The translations under genes were made by a program, and so were the position numbers. This document shows, piece after piece, positions 1 to 8,593 of a stretch of DNA of 64,000 nt. The notes under the pieces were generated by a model. It was not told the origin of the DNA, searched no databases, and saw only the letters and a program-made list of their open reading frames with translations. The stretch is from JBHHUI01 sp965248775. GTDB lineage: Bacteria > Chloroflexota > Anaerolineae > Anaerolineales > JBHHUI01. The stretch lies in assembly GCA_965248775.1 (NCBI GenBank), contig OZ252150.1, positions 6,138,001 through 6,202,000 of the forward strand, written 5' to 3'. Position 1 is the stretch's first letter, and each line of letters begins with the position of its first letter.

Positions 1-420
1 GAGCGTGCCGCGTTGCGTCTTGACTTTGATCTCATCCGCTTGTACTTGTTGCAAGTCCAACTGACTTTTCCCGACCACATGCGCATGGATGGCATGGCAC
101 CGTTCTCCCGCACGACGCCACCATCTCTGCACTGTACGCTCGTGCAATCCGAAAGCCGCCACGATCGCCTGGCGCGGGCAACCATCACGACCCTGTCGGG
201 CGCGACAAGGGTAGGCCAGCAAGGTGATTACCAACATCACGATCTTAGGGTCAGTGCGCAAGCGATAGAAAAGCGTGCCTTTGGTCGCCGCGAAGGTCGT
301 GTCGCACACCTCGCACTGGTAGCGTTTTTCCTGCTGACTATGGACGCTGATATTCCCTTCGCCAGTTTGACCTCTTGCCGCACAATCGATATTCGGGCAG
401 AATGCTTCCGCCGGGTTCAT
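1..420 (-). CDS. IS1-like transposase, N-terminal 140 codons (runs off window)
   Basis: Reading the minus strand from an ATG at 420 gives 140 uninterrupted codons to base 1. The protein starts MNPAEAFCPNIDC and has a second cysteine pair (CEVC), making a zinc ribbon like the InsA part of IS1-type transposases. A helix-turn-helix region follows (AIVAAFGLHERTVQRWWRR). The catalytic part would lie outside the window. The family call rests on the zinc ribbon plus HTH and on resemblance to IS1-type transposases common in Chloroflexota. The plus-strand ORF over the same bases is a shadow. Confidence 0.6.
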   Translation of the reverse strand, partial: MNPAEAFCPNIDCAARGQTGEGNISVHSQQEKRYQCEVCDTTFAATKGTLFYRLRTDPKIVMLVITLLAYPCRARQGRDGCPRQAIVAAFGLHERTVQRWWRRAGERCHAIHAHVVGKSQLDLQQVQADEIKVKTQRGTL

Positions 421-811
421 TGGCCCCCTCCTGCATTGCATAAACCACAATTACAGGAGTTTGCTAGTGAACCCGCTTTTGTTCAAGCGCTAGCGCTCAA
501 TACCAGCGATCACGGTTAGAGGATGTCCTACCTCCAGACCGTTCGCTACTATCAACGAAGAAACTACACGGCCTATCTTTCTCATCGTAAGCACCGCTTG
601 CAGCGACTTTCAGCAAACCTTGCGCTGTAATACTAGTCAGGATATCAGATTGGGCTTCCTCTAGTAACCAGACGAAAACAAGTGATAGTTTTATGTCAGG
701 TTACTAGAGGAAGCCCGTATTCCACTCGCCAAGTGTGACCCAGTCAATCCCCATTTCAACTCCCTACCCGCCCCGCTCCTTCTTCTTTCGCCTGCTAATA
801 ATTGCGCGCAC
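421..811. other. Intergenic stretch with one palindromic repeat
   Basis: No convincing gene on either strand. It holds the region upstream of the IS1-like gene and the 65-bp hairpin repeat at 652-716. Confidence 0.5.
652..716. repeat. 65-bp hairpin repeat, copy 1
   Basis: Two perfect 18-base arms (GGGCTTCCTCTAGTAACC and its reverse complement) flank a 29-base middle that contains a further weak inverted repeat. A nearly identical copy lies in reverse orientation at 7047-7111, so the two bracket the IS630 cluster. It could be a MITE or a solo pair of IS ends. No gene is inside. Confidence 0.8.
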
Positions 812-1246
812 CTAACCTGCTTCGAGCACACGCTTCAAGGTAGCGAAATCGGCATCAAACTGCTTTGTCATCTGTTTGCCAACCAACCCCTCCGCCAGCT
901 TGAAGAAGCCACCGAACTCAGCCGTGCCACTGACAGTCAGTAGCGTGCCGTTCTCCTTTGGCTCAAATTTATACGTGGCCTCAAACGGAAAAGGCCCGCC
1001 GACGGATTTGAAACTCGTCTGATTTGGTGGGTCCCAGACTGTGACCTCGGATGTGCTTTCTAATTTGCGCCCCAAAAACTTACCAACCTCGCGCCGAGTT
1101 GAGCCCACACAGACCGGGCCCTCGGAGGTCCATTCGCCGGTCTCGATACCACTGTTCCATTGGGTAGCGTTGGCCGGGTCGGACACAAAGTCGAAGACCT
1201 CTTGCTGTGAACGGTTTACAGATATGGTTTTTTCTAACTTATACAT
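812..1246 (-). CDS. SRPBCC (CoxG/polyketide-cyclase-like) family protein
   Basis: 144 residues, the usual length of a single START/SRPBCC-fold protein. It opens with the typical first strand (MYKLEKTISVNRSQQEVFDF), followed by the W..G and 'VWDPP' turn regions and a C-terminal helix ending in LKRVLEAG. Such proteins bind small hydrophobic ligands or act as CoxG-type factors; the ligand cannot be told. An AGGAGAAGATACC stretch just upstream of the ATG gives a good ribosome site. The IS630 element begins about 20 bp upstream of the start, so its native promoter may be cut off or replaced. Confidence 0.75.
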   Translation of the reverse strand: MYKLEKTISVNRSQQEVFDFVSDPANATQWNSGIETGEWTSEGPVCVGSTRREVGKFLGRKLESTSEVTVWDPPNQTSFKSVGGPFPFEATYKFEPKENGTLLTVSGTAEFGGFFKLAEGLVGKQMTKQFDADFATLKRVLEAG

Positions 1247-1264
1247 GGTATCTTCTCCTCTTTG

Positions 1265-2604
1265 CTAGTGGGTCACTTGGCATGCTGATTGCCATTGTTG
1301 GATCAGCGTTGAGTGGCGGCGGATCGGATGCCGAGTGTACGCGCCGGAACCACCGAGCATGTGCCGCCGCTGCCGACTGCGTTGGCGACGTGCCTTACGT
1401 TTGCCGCCCCATTCAAACGGAGTGGGGTTCTGGTTCCAACCCTGCGCGACGCCTTGTAACAAGGCAATGATTTGATCAGGTGTTTGCGGATACTGGCCGG
1501 ACAGGCCACGCCGAACGAGAATTCGCTGCATCGATTCAGCCATGTTCAACCACGAGCCGCCCAACGGTGTATACAGCGGCATAATGCCGTGTTCGAACAA
1601 CCACAGAACCATCTCCGGAGTGTAATGGCCTTTGAGGTTATCCCAGATGAGTAGCATGCGCAGAGCTGGAAGTTCTTGCGACAAGGTGATGGGCAACGAT
1701 AATCCGGCTTGCCAGCTTTCCCATAGCAGGCGATTGGCTTCAACGTCGAGTTGGGGTTTGGCCGGCAATGCCTGCAGGATAGCCAACAGTTCGTCCTTGA
1801 GCCATGGATGCAAAATAGCATTGGTAGTACGCGTGACGCCTTTCACGCGCACTTGTCCAGAAGCCGGGTGAAATAGTGTTAGCAATTTTGCCGTTCCGTC
1901 GCGGATGTACTCGTGCGGCTGTTTGGCCGGCTGCGCCTCGGGCTGCCAGCTGCCCCCCACATATGGCTTGGTCTGATAAGGTCCGGCTTCATCTTGGGTC
2001 CAGACGGCCAGGCCGAGCGTTTCGCCAGTATGGTAGGCGCTTTCGATCAAGTTTTTTTCGCCTCGGTATCTGGGTCGGTCACAATAACAGTGCCGCCCTT
2101 TCGCTTGCGTGTTGCTTGGCCGGTTTCGCACCAGCTGCGCGACTGCTGCCAGCTGTAGCCGGCTTCCTGCAACACCGTCCAGATGGTATAGGTGCTCACC
2201 TCGGGCAAGCCATCCGGCATCGAGCGCAACCGTTGCTGCAAAGTTTGCAGCGACCACGTCGCCGTCCCGTCTGTCTCCGGAATGGGTGGTCGGCGCACTT
2301 CCTGCAGAATGCGCTCGCGTTGCGCCACTCCGTACTTCACTTGCGCTCCGCCGCCGTGGCGAGGCTCGATGGCCGTCAGGCCTTCCTGATTGAAGCGGCT
2401 GACCAACTGCGAGACCGCGTCACCGGACTTCCGACCCGACAAGCGCGCGGCCTCGGTGTAATTGTTCCCATCCGCCACGAACAGAATCTGTCGGGCGCGA
2501 ACGACATGACTAGCAGGCTCCGTCTGCGAATGGCCAATACGTTCCAGCCATTCCCGCTCTTCCTTCGTCAGTTCACGAAGCGGGTCTTTCTTGCGTCGGC
2601 TCAT
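1265..2604 (-). CDS. IS630-family transposase (two frames joined by -1 frameshift at an A7 tract)
   Basis: The first frame (2604 down to 2047, 185 residues, start MSRRKKDPLRELTKEE) carries two HTH modules and ends just after a run of seven A on the coding strand (near 2051-2057). The second frame (within 2257-1265) continues with GEKNLIES and carries the DDE_3 domain: first Asp in WTQDEAGPY, second Asp in LLIWDNLKGH, Glu in SWLNMAES. A -1 shift on the A run joins them into one transposase, a known device in this family. The long in-frame extension at the start of the second ORF is not biological. Confidence 0.85.
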
Positions 2605-2687
2605 TTCATCACCTATGTGATCAAGGATGCAGCCAATTCTAAAGCCCGATTCATTTTATGGCGATGTCCGTGCCAAGTGACCCACTA
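1266..2687 (-). mobile_element. IS630-family element, copy 1 (complete)
   Basis: Bounded by TA plus matching inverted ends (GTGGGTCACTTGGCA at the left, its complement at the right) and flanked by TA as expected for IS630. About 1422 bp. It is almost base-identical to the element at 5299-6720, implying recent transposition. Confidence 0.9.
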
Positions 2688-2752
2688 GGACCAACAAAGC
2701 TTTGATGGCAGGCAAATTGCATCTCCTGGTAGAAATCGCCAGGAGGTGCAAG

Positions 2753-3957
2753 ATGAAGAAGTATATTGTGGACCTGACTGAAGACGAGCGTAGCCGGTTG
2801 CTGGATTTGATCAGCAAGGGCAAACCGGCCGCCCGGAAGGTAAAACGAGCCAACATACTGTTGCTGGCCGACCAGGACATTACGGACCAAGAAATCGCTG
2901 AGATGTTGCACAGTAGTATTCCGACCATCGAGCGTACACGCAAGAAGTTTGTCCTGGGTAATCTTGATAACGCGCTAAATGAGAAGTCTCGTGCCGGCCG
3001 ACCGTGCAAACTGGATGCGCAGGGCGAGGCGTATCTCATCGCATTGGCCTGTAGCAAGCCGCCGGTCGGACGCGTTTGCTGGACGACGCAATTACTGGCG
3101 GATCGGTTGGTGGAACTGAACATGGTGGATGATATTTCCGATGAGACCTTGCGGTTGCGGCTGAAAAAAGTCAGGTCAAGCCGTGGCAACGCAAGCAGTG
3201 GTGTATCTCCAAATTGGATACCGAGTTCATTTGGCGCATGGAAGACCTCCTAGATTTGCCCAGCCCCGGCTGGACGGGGTACGCCGAAGCGCATGACCCC
3301 AGCAGACCCGTGGTCTGCTTTGACGAAATGCCGCAACAACTCCTCGGTGAAACACGTGTAGCGTTGCCCGCTAAGTCGGGCCAGCCGCAGCGCTACGACT
3401 ACGAGTACAAACGGAATGGCACTTGTAATCTGTTCATATTCTTCGAGCCGCACGCTGGCCAACGGCATGTCAAAGTGACCAAGCGGCGCACCAAGCTCGA
3501 CTTTGCTCTCTGCATACCGACCCAGTTCGTTGGGTACTGGGTGCGCGATATGGTAGACCAACTGTATCCGGAAGCAGAATGCATTCGGGTAGTACTGGAC
3601 AACTTGAACACCCATACGCCCGGCAGCCTCTACCCAGTCATCACGACCCAGTTCATTCGTGACTGGGTGAATGCACTGGGTCATGACGAAGCCTTCGCGC
3701 CTGCTGAGGCACGGCGCATCGTGCGCAGACTTGAATTCCATTACACCCCTAAACACGCCAGTTGGCTAAACATGGTAGAGATCGAACTTTCAATCCTGTC
3801 CCGCCAGTGCCTGAACCGCCGCATAGCCGACAAAGAAACCCTGCAAGCCGAAATTCAGGCCTGGCAGGCCGAACGCAATCGTTCCAAAGCAACTGTCCAA
3901 TGGCGCTTTACCAATCCGATCGCACGTGACCGGTTTCATAGCCGTTACCCATCCTGA
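2753..3957 (+). CDS. IS630-family transposase (second type), -1 frameshifted and carrying three in-frame short insertions
   Basis: Starts at ATG 2753 behind a strong AGGAGGTG site. The first frame (to 3253) holds the HTH part (MKKYIVDLTEDERSRLL). At a run of six A (3164-3169) a -1 shift leads into the second frame, which encodes the DDE domain: Asp in VVCFDEMP, Asp in VVLDNLNTHT, Glu in SWLNMVEIE. Compared with the usual family layout there are three extra pieces: PSPGWTG after DLLDL, a nine-residue piece around PTQFVGYW, and an 18-residue piece containing TQFIRDWV. They correspond to inserted palindromic units at 3259-3279, 3516-3542 and 3632-3685, and none breaks the frame. Activity is doubtful. 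Confidence 0.75.
3259..3279. repeat. 21-bp short inserted unit (GC-rich variant), locus 1
   Basis: Exactly 21 bases between the codons for DLLDL and YAEAHD of the transposase. On the complementary strand the arms run CCCCG, CCAGC, CGGGG, CTGG, i.e. the same crossing W-P-W'-P' order as the 27-bp units. It adds seven codons (PSPGWTG) in frame. Confidence 0.65.
3516..3542. repeat. 27-bp inserted unit, ACCG type, locus 2
   Basis: ACCG, ACCCAGT, five-base spacer TCGTT, GGGT (one change from CGGT), ACTGGGT: 27 bases. Removing it restores TGCAT^GCGC and the usual FALCMRDMVD reading of the transposase. In frame. Confidence 0.75.
3632..3685. repeat. Two nested 27-bp units (54 bp), locus 3
   Basis: A reverse-oriented CATG-type unit is split inside its CATG arm (CAT^G) by a forward CACG-type unit (CACG, ACCCAGT, TCATT, CGTG, ACTGGGT). 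The total of 54 bases adds 18 codons in frame; removing it restores GSLYEAFAP. Confidence 0.75.
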
Positions 3958-4111
3958 CTTTCATGGTTGTGTACTAGTGGGTCACTTGGCATTATGATTG
4001 CCATTGTTGGATCAACGTTGAGCGGCGGCGAATCGGACGCCGAGTGCATGCACCGGAACCACCGAGCATATGCAGCCGCTGGCGACTTCGTTGACGGCGG
4101 GCCCGGCGTTT

Positions 4112-4138
4112 ACCGACCCAGTTCGTTCGGTACTGGGT
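4112..4138. repeat. 27-bp inserted unit, ACCG type, locus 4
   Basis: ACCG, ACCCAGT, TCGTT, CGGT, ACTGGGT: a perfect example of the W-P-n5-W'-P' layout. It is absent at the same place in the sister copies at 1266-2687 and 5299-6720. Confidence 0.85.
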
Positions 4139-4683
4139 GCCGCCCCATTCAAACGGAGTGGGGTTCTGGTTCCAGCCGTGCGCAACGCCTTCCAACAAAG
4201 TAATGATCTGGTCGGGCGTATGATGGCCTTTGAGATTGTCCCAGATGAGTAGGATTCGCAGTGCGGGCAGCTGTTGCGATAAAGTGATGGGCAACGATAA
4301 TCCTGTCTGCCAGCGTTCCCACAACAAGCGATTGGCTTTCACTTCGAGCGGCGGATTTTCTGGCAGGGTCTGCAGGATAGCCAGCAGTTCGCCTTTGAGC
4401 CATGGATGCAGGACAGCATTCGTAGTTCGCGTGACGCCTTTCACGCGCACCTGTCCGGAAGCAGGATGAAAAAGTGTCAGTAATTTGGCGGTACCATCGC
4501 GAAAATACTCGTGCGGTTGTTTGGCCGGGTTCGTCACTAATTGCCAGCTGGCCCCTACATAGGGCCTGGTCTGATAAGGTCCGGCCTCATCTTGGGTCCA
4601 GACAGCCAGTCCGAGCGCCGCGCCGGTTTGGTAGGCGCTTTCGATCAAGTTTTTTTCGCCTCGGTATCCGGGTCGGTCACCGT

Positions 4684-4710
4684 CATGACCCAGTGCATTC
4701 ATGACTGGGT
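4684..4710. repeat. 27-bp inserted unit, CATG type, locus 5
   Basis: CATG, ACCCAGT, GCATT, CATG, ACTGGGT. The sister copies lack these 27 bases at the homologous position (between KGG.V and VTDPDT). Confidence 0.85.
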
Positions 4711-5298
4711 GACTCGGCGGCCTTTGCGCTTGCGCGCTACCTGACCGGTCTCACACCAGCTTCGCGATTGTTGCCAGCTATAGCCGGCTTCCAACAACAC
4801 CAACCAAATCGTGTATGTACTCACCTCCGGCAAACCATCCGGCATCTTGCGCAGACGCCGCTGCAATGTTTGCAAAGACCATGTCGCTGTGCCGTCCGTC
4901 TTCGGATCAGGTTTACGCCGTACTTCCTGCAGAATGCGCTCGCGTTGCGCCACTCCGTACTTCACTTGCGCTCCGCCGCCGTGGCGAGGCTCGATGGCCG
5001 TCAGGCCTTCCTGATTGAAGCGGCTGACCAAATGCGAGACCGCATCACCCGACTTACGTCCCGATAAATGCGCTGCCTCTGTATAATTGTGTCCTGCCGC
5101 AACGAACAGGATCTGTCGTGCACGAGCAACATGCGTGCCAGGCTCGCTGCGCGAACGACTGATACGTTCCAACCATTCCCGCTCTTCTTTCGTCAGAATG
5201 CGGAGCGGGTCTTTCTTGCGTCACCCCTCATACTCAAGATTGTGGCCGATTCTAAAGCACACCACCGTTTATGGCAATCATCATGCCAAATGACCCAC

Positions 5299-6720
5299 TA
5301 GTGGGTCACTTGGCACGGACATCGCCATAAAATGAATCGGGCTTTAGAATTGGCTGCATCCTTGATCACATAGGTGATGAAATGAGCCGACGCAAGAAAG
5401 ACCCGCTTCGTGAACTGACGAAGGAAGAGCGGGAATGGCTGGAACGTATTGGCCATTCGCAGACGGAGCCTGCTAGTCATGTCGTTCGCGCCCGACAGAT
5501 TCTGTTCGTGGCGGATGGGAACAATTACACCGAGGCCGCGCGCTTGTCGGGTCGGAAGTCCGGTGACGCGGTCTCGCAGTTGGTCAGCCGCTTCAATCAG
5601 GAAGGCCTGACGGCCATCGAGCCTCGCCACGGCGGCGGAGCGCAAGTGAAGTACGGAGTGGCGCAACGCGAGCGCATTCTGCAGGAAGTGCGCCGACCAC
5701 CCATTCCGGAGACAGACGGGACGGCGACGTGGTCGCTGCAAACTTTGCAGCAACGGTTGCGCTCGATGCCGGATGGCTTGCCCGAGGTGAGCACCTATAC
5801 CATCTGGACGGTGTTGCAGGAAGCCGGCTACAGCTGGCAGCAGTCGCGCAGCTGGTGCGAAACCGGCCAAGCAACACGCAAGCGAAAGGGCGGCACTGTT
5901 ATTGTGACCGACCCAGATACCGAGGCGAAAAAAACTTGATCGAAAGCGCCTACCATACTGGCGAAACGCTCGGCCTGGCCGTCTGGACCCAAGATGAAGC
6001 CGGACCTTATCAGACCAAGCCATATGTGGGGGGCAGCTGGCAGCCCGAGGCGCAGCCGGCCAAACAGCCGCACGAGTACATCCGCGACGGAACGGCAAAA
6101 TTGCTAACACTATTTCACCCGGCTTCTGGACAAGTGCGCGTGAAAGGCGTCACGCGTACTACCAATGCTATTTTGCATCCATGGCTCAAGGACGAACTGT
6201 TGGCTATCCTGCAGGCATTGCCGGCCAAACCCCAACTCGACGTTGAAGCCAATCGCCTGCTATGGGAAAGCTGGCAAGCCGGATTATCGTTGCCCATCAC
6301 CTTGTCGCAAGAACTTCCAGCTCTGCGCATGCTACTCATCTGGGATAACCTCAAAGGCCATTACACTCCGGAGATGGTTCTGTGGTTGTTCGAACACGGC
6401 ATTATGCCGCTGTATACACCGTTGGGCGGCTCGTGGTTGAACATGGCTGAATCGATGCAGCGAATTCTCGTTCGGCGTGGCCTGTCCGGCCAGTATCCGC
6501 AAACACCTGATCAAATCATTGCCTTGTTACAAGGCGTCGCGCAGGGTTGGAACCAGAACCCCACTCCGTTTGAATGGGGCGGCAAACGTAAGGCACGTCG
6601 CCAACGCAGTCGGCAGCGGCGGCACATGCTCGGTGGTTCCGGCGCGTACACTCGGCATCCGATCCGCCGCCGCTCAACGCTGATCCAACAATGGCAATCA
6701 GCATGCCAAGTGACCCACTA
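5299..6720 (+). mobile_element. IS630-family element, copy 2 (complete)
   Basis: Inverted relative to copy 1 at 1266-2687 and nearly identical to it; the coding regions differ by one residue (RRRSTLI versus RRHSTLI). TA-flanked. The left TA (5299-5300) is also the right TA of the preceding element, so one IS inserted exactly at the end of the other. Confidence 0.9.
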
Positions 6721-6721
6721 G
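5382..6721 (+). CDS. IS630-family transposase (two frames joined by -1 frameshift at an A7 tract)
   Basis: Same protein as in copy 1. Frame one runs 5382-5939 (MSRRKKDPLREL..., ending TEAKKT). The run of seven A near 5929-5935 allows a -1 shift into the second frame (EKNLIESAYHTG...), which ends at 6721 inside the element's right TA. DDE residues are visible in WTQDEAG, LLIWDNL and SWLNMAES. No 27-bp units are present, so this is the reference copy for the broken element next door. Confidence 0.85.
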
Positions 6722-7196
6722 TGGAAAATGGACATTGAAAGATCAAGCTTATTGTATGGGACTGGTCGCATCTCTCAGTCTATAGAGCTTCTCCTCCCCG
6801 CATTCACACGGCTCCTCCGGGTAGTCCTACCCCGCTCCTTCTCTCGCAGGCAAATATCGGCACTGAATTCTCCGGTCAAGTTTTCCCAGCCACCCAGTGC
6901 AGTCACTTTACTCTGTGACGGCGGCTGGACGTGGTGAGAACCTGTGGCTCTGGGGAACTACATTACTCCTTGACCGGAGAGCTCAACACCAACCCCTACC
7001 CCTCCACGCACTCACACGGCTCCTCCGCGCAATCCAAGCACAGGTAGGGCTTCCTCTAGTAACCTGACATAAAACTATCACTTGTTTTCGTCCGGTTACT
7101 AAAGGAAGCCCCTTTAGCAAAAAGGGGGAAAGTAATCAAAAGATAAGGGCGTGGAACCACGGTGCTTTGCGCCGTTATCAGGACGGTTTTGCGCGT
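6721..7196. other. Non-coding stretch with second hairpin repeat
   Basis: No gene recognised. A short direct repeat (CACACGGCTCCTCCG) occurs near 6805 and near 7011. The 65-bp hairpin copy 2 is at 7047-7111. Confidence 0.4.
7047..7111. repeat. 65-bp hairpin repeat, copy 2 (inverted)
   Basis: Reverse complement of the repeat at 652-716, with changes only in one arm (GGTTACTAAAGGAAGCCC, one mismatch) and the loop. Together they bracket 6.3 kb of SRPBCC gene and IS elements. Confidence 0.8.
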
Positions 7197-7436
7197 CTAA
7201 TATCCTTTTAGGGGGATTTTTGGGCGCAGAACTTCGGTTCCACGCCACTTGATTTCGGCGATGTCTGTGAAAATCCCACTCAGTGTAACTTGGGAAAACG
7301 TCGGAAGCTCAATGAGCAACCCCCTGTGCTGGCTACCTTCGTCCTCCACCCACTTTCTGATGACTTCGAGATGGGTAACTGGATATACTGACCAGGCCGT
7401 CACCAGGTCGACAAACTGACGATGCGTGAATAGCAT
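7197..7436 (-). CDS. Hypothetical protein, 79 residues
   Basis: Open frame MLFTHRQFVDLVTAWSVY... with mixed composition and no recognised motif. No good ribosome site is seen upstream. It sits between a repeat and an IS remnant, so it may be a gene fragment or chance. Confidence 0.25.
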   Translation of the reverse strand: MLFTHRQFVDLVTAWSVYPVTHLEVIRKWVEDEGSQHRGLLIELPTFSQVTLSGIFTDIAEIKWRGTEVLRPKIPLKGY

Positions 7437-7499
7437 GTTGCGAGTATCGGAGTTTACATACCACGCGTGAATCTAGTCAGCACGGCAGACTCCGCCTAG

Positions 7500-7530
7500 C
7501 CATCAGCGCATCGCTGGTGGTTTTTTATTT
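7500..7530 (+). terminator. Possible Rho-independent terminator
   Basis: CCATCAGCG and CGCTGGTGG form a nine-pair stem (one G-T pair) directly followed by TTTTTTATTT on the plus strand. No plus-strand gene is recognised just upstream, so it may be a relic. Confidence 0.4.
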
Positions 7531-7907
7531 GCTACATGCTGCGATTGCCGGCTATCAGTGTACGTACGCGCTAGGAGAATAGCTGTGGTGCAGGCCGCCC
7601 AGGAATGCCACGGATGTGATCTGGCCCGCGCCGTGCCACGGGCTTGAATCGAAGAACGCCGGCACGCGTTGGTCAATACCCTGGTGAGGACGCGAGGAAT
7701 TGTAGTAGCCCACATACTCGCTGACGATGCGCTCCAGATGTTGGCGATGCAGTACCAGCACGTGGTCCAGACATTCGCGGCGCAGGCTGCCGATGAAGCG
7801 TTCGCAGAAGGCGTTCGCTCGGGGAGCTCGATAAGGGGTCAAGAGTTCATCGATGCCTGTGTTGGCGGCAAGCGTTGCGAACTGGCCTCCGTGCTTGCCG
7901 TCACGAC

Positions 7908-7933
7908 GCAGTCCAGTGTGTACTGCACTGGGT
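7908..7933. repeat. 26-bp inserted unit, GCAG/CTGC arms, locus 6
   Basis: On the minus strand: ACCCAGT, GCAG, TACAC, ACTGGA, CTGC. It has the crossing layout with a new complementary W pair and one base missing from P'. Removing it restores LIRGRDGKHGG. Confidence 0.7.
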
Positions 7934-7996
7934 CTCGGATGAGATAGTCGGGGTGTGCGTTCCAGGCAGTAGCTTCGCGTAGCTGTTGTGCAGTCC

Positions 7997-8074
7997 ACCC
8001 AGTACCGCCCAGTCACCCCGTCGCGGCGCCGGGACGCGGCGAACGCACTGGGTCGTGAAACGAACTGGGTCGGT
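7997..8074. repeat. 78-bp nested composite (27+27+24), locus 7
   Basis: Outer ACCG-type unit (arms ACCG...CGGT and ACCCAGT...ACTGGGT) contains a CACG-type unit, which itself contains a 24-base GC-rich palindrome centred on CGGCGCCG. Flanks rejoin as GCAT^GGACTGC, restoring PTDAWTAQQ. Confidence 0.7.
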
Positions 8075-8114
8075 ATGCATCCGTGGGTGAGCGCGTTACG
8101 TTAGCATGCACAAC

Positions 8115-8166
8115 ACTTGCCGGGTACCGAGTGCAGTCTGCACCCGACTGTGCGGCAGTACTCGGT
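8115..8166. repeat. 52-bp composite palindromic insertion, locus 8
   Basis: Contains outer arms ACCGAGT/ACTCGGT and an inner B-type core with GTGCAGT ... ACTGTGC. It interrupts the transposase between TRR and VVHANV. Exact unit borders are uncertain. Confidence 0.55.
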
Positions 8167-8541
8167 GCGGCGGGTCTGCAATTCGATGAAAACGAAGATG
8201 TACAAGGGACGAAAGAGCAAGTCGTGCACGACTGTGAAGTCGCAGGCCCAGATGTGGGCAGCATGATTCCGGAGGAAAGTGGCCCATGTTTGATTGGGTT
8301 GATGTTCACGATTGGGCATGTACCGCTGAATCGTGCGCTTGCTGACCCGGATATCGAGCTTGAGTAGCTCGCCTCGTATACGTTCTGCGCCCCACAGACG
8401 ATTCTCTGTCGCCATCCGCTTTATCAGGTCGATGGTTTGTGATTCGATTCGCGAGACGCGCTGTTTGGTTTTCGATTTACGCCGCCAGTAGCGCCGGAAG
8501 AGTTCGCGCTGCCAGCGAAGTAAAGTGTCCGGTTGCACGAC

Positions 8542-8593
8542 CCAGTCCCGTCGGCACAGTGGCGTGAGCACTGCACGCTGTACTGGACGGGGT
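8542..8593. repeat. 52-bp composite palindromic insertion, locus 9
   Basis: Outer GC-rich arms (ACCCCGTCCAGTAC ... GGGACTGG on the minus strand) around an inner B-type core with CAGTG...CACTG. The same composite type recurs at 59437-59490 in an unrelated IS3 element. It interrupts the transposase between RQALL and VVQPD. Confidence 0.65.

Larger units (their letters stand above)
2688..3974 (+). mobile_element. IS630-family element, second type, sandwiched between other IS630 copies
   Basis: Sequence between the TA of copy 1 (2686-2687) and the TA of the next element (3975-3976). It holds one transposase gene. Its own inverted ends are not clear: TAGGACCAACAAAG at the left versus TAGTACACAACCATG (complement of the right end) is only a loose match. 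Boundaries are approximate. Confidence 0.6.
3992..5227 (-). pseudogene. IS630-family transposase, inactive (start lost, catalytic region deleted, two 27-bp insertions)
   Basis: Aligned with the intact transposase at 5382-6721. (1) The first codons are out of frame (ATGAGGGGTGACGCAAG versus ATGAGCCGACGCAAG). (2) A 27-bp unit at 4684-4710 puts a stop (TQS*) before the TDPDTEA segment. (3) About 47 codons are missing between LLIWDNLKGHHTP and DQIITLL, removing the segment with the catalytic Glu (SWLNMAES). (4) A second 27-bp unit at 4112-4138 adds nine residues (TQYRTNWVG) after EWGG. The comparison with the intact sister is direct proof that the units are insertions. Confidence 0.8.
3975..5300 (-). 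mobile_element. IS630-family element, diverged and internally deleted copy
   Basis: TA-flanked, with ends of the copy 1 type (right end has one change, TGCCAAATGACCCAC). Its right-hand TA is shared with the left end of the next element at 5299. It is related to, but clearly diverged from, copies 1 and 2. Confidence 0.85.

Noticed and set aside
1876..2688. 270-codon plus-strand frame over the IS630 transposase
   Set aside because: Antisense shadow of the transposase; it repeats as a shadow in copy 2.
7997..8074. Clustered ACCCAGT repeats as a CRISPR array
   Set aside because: Repeats are inverted and nested, spacers are not of constant length, and there are no cas genes.
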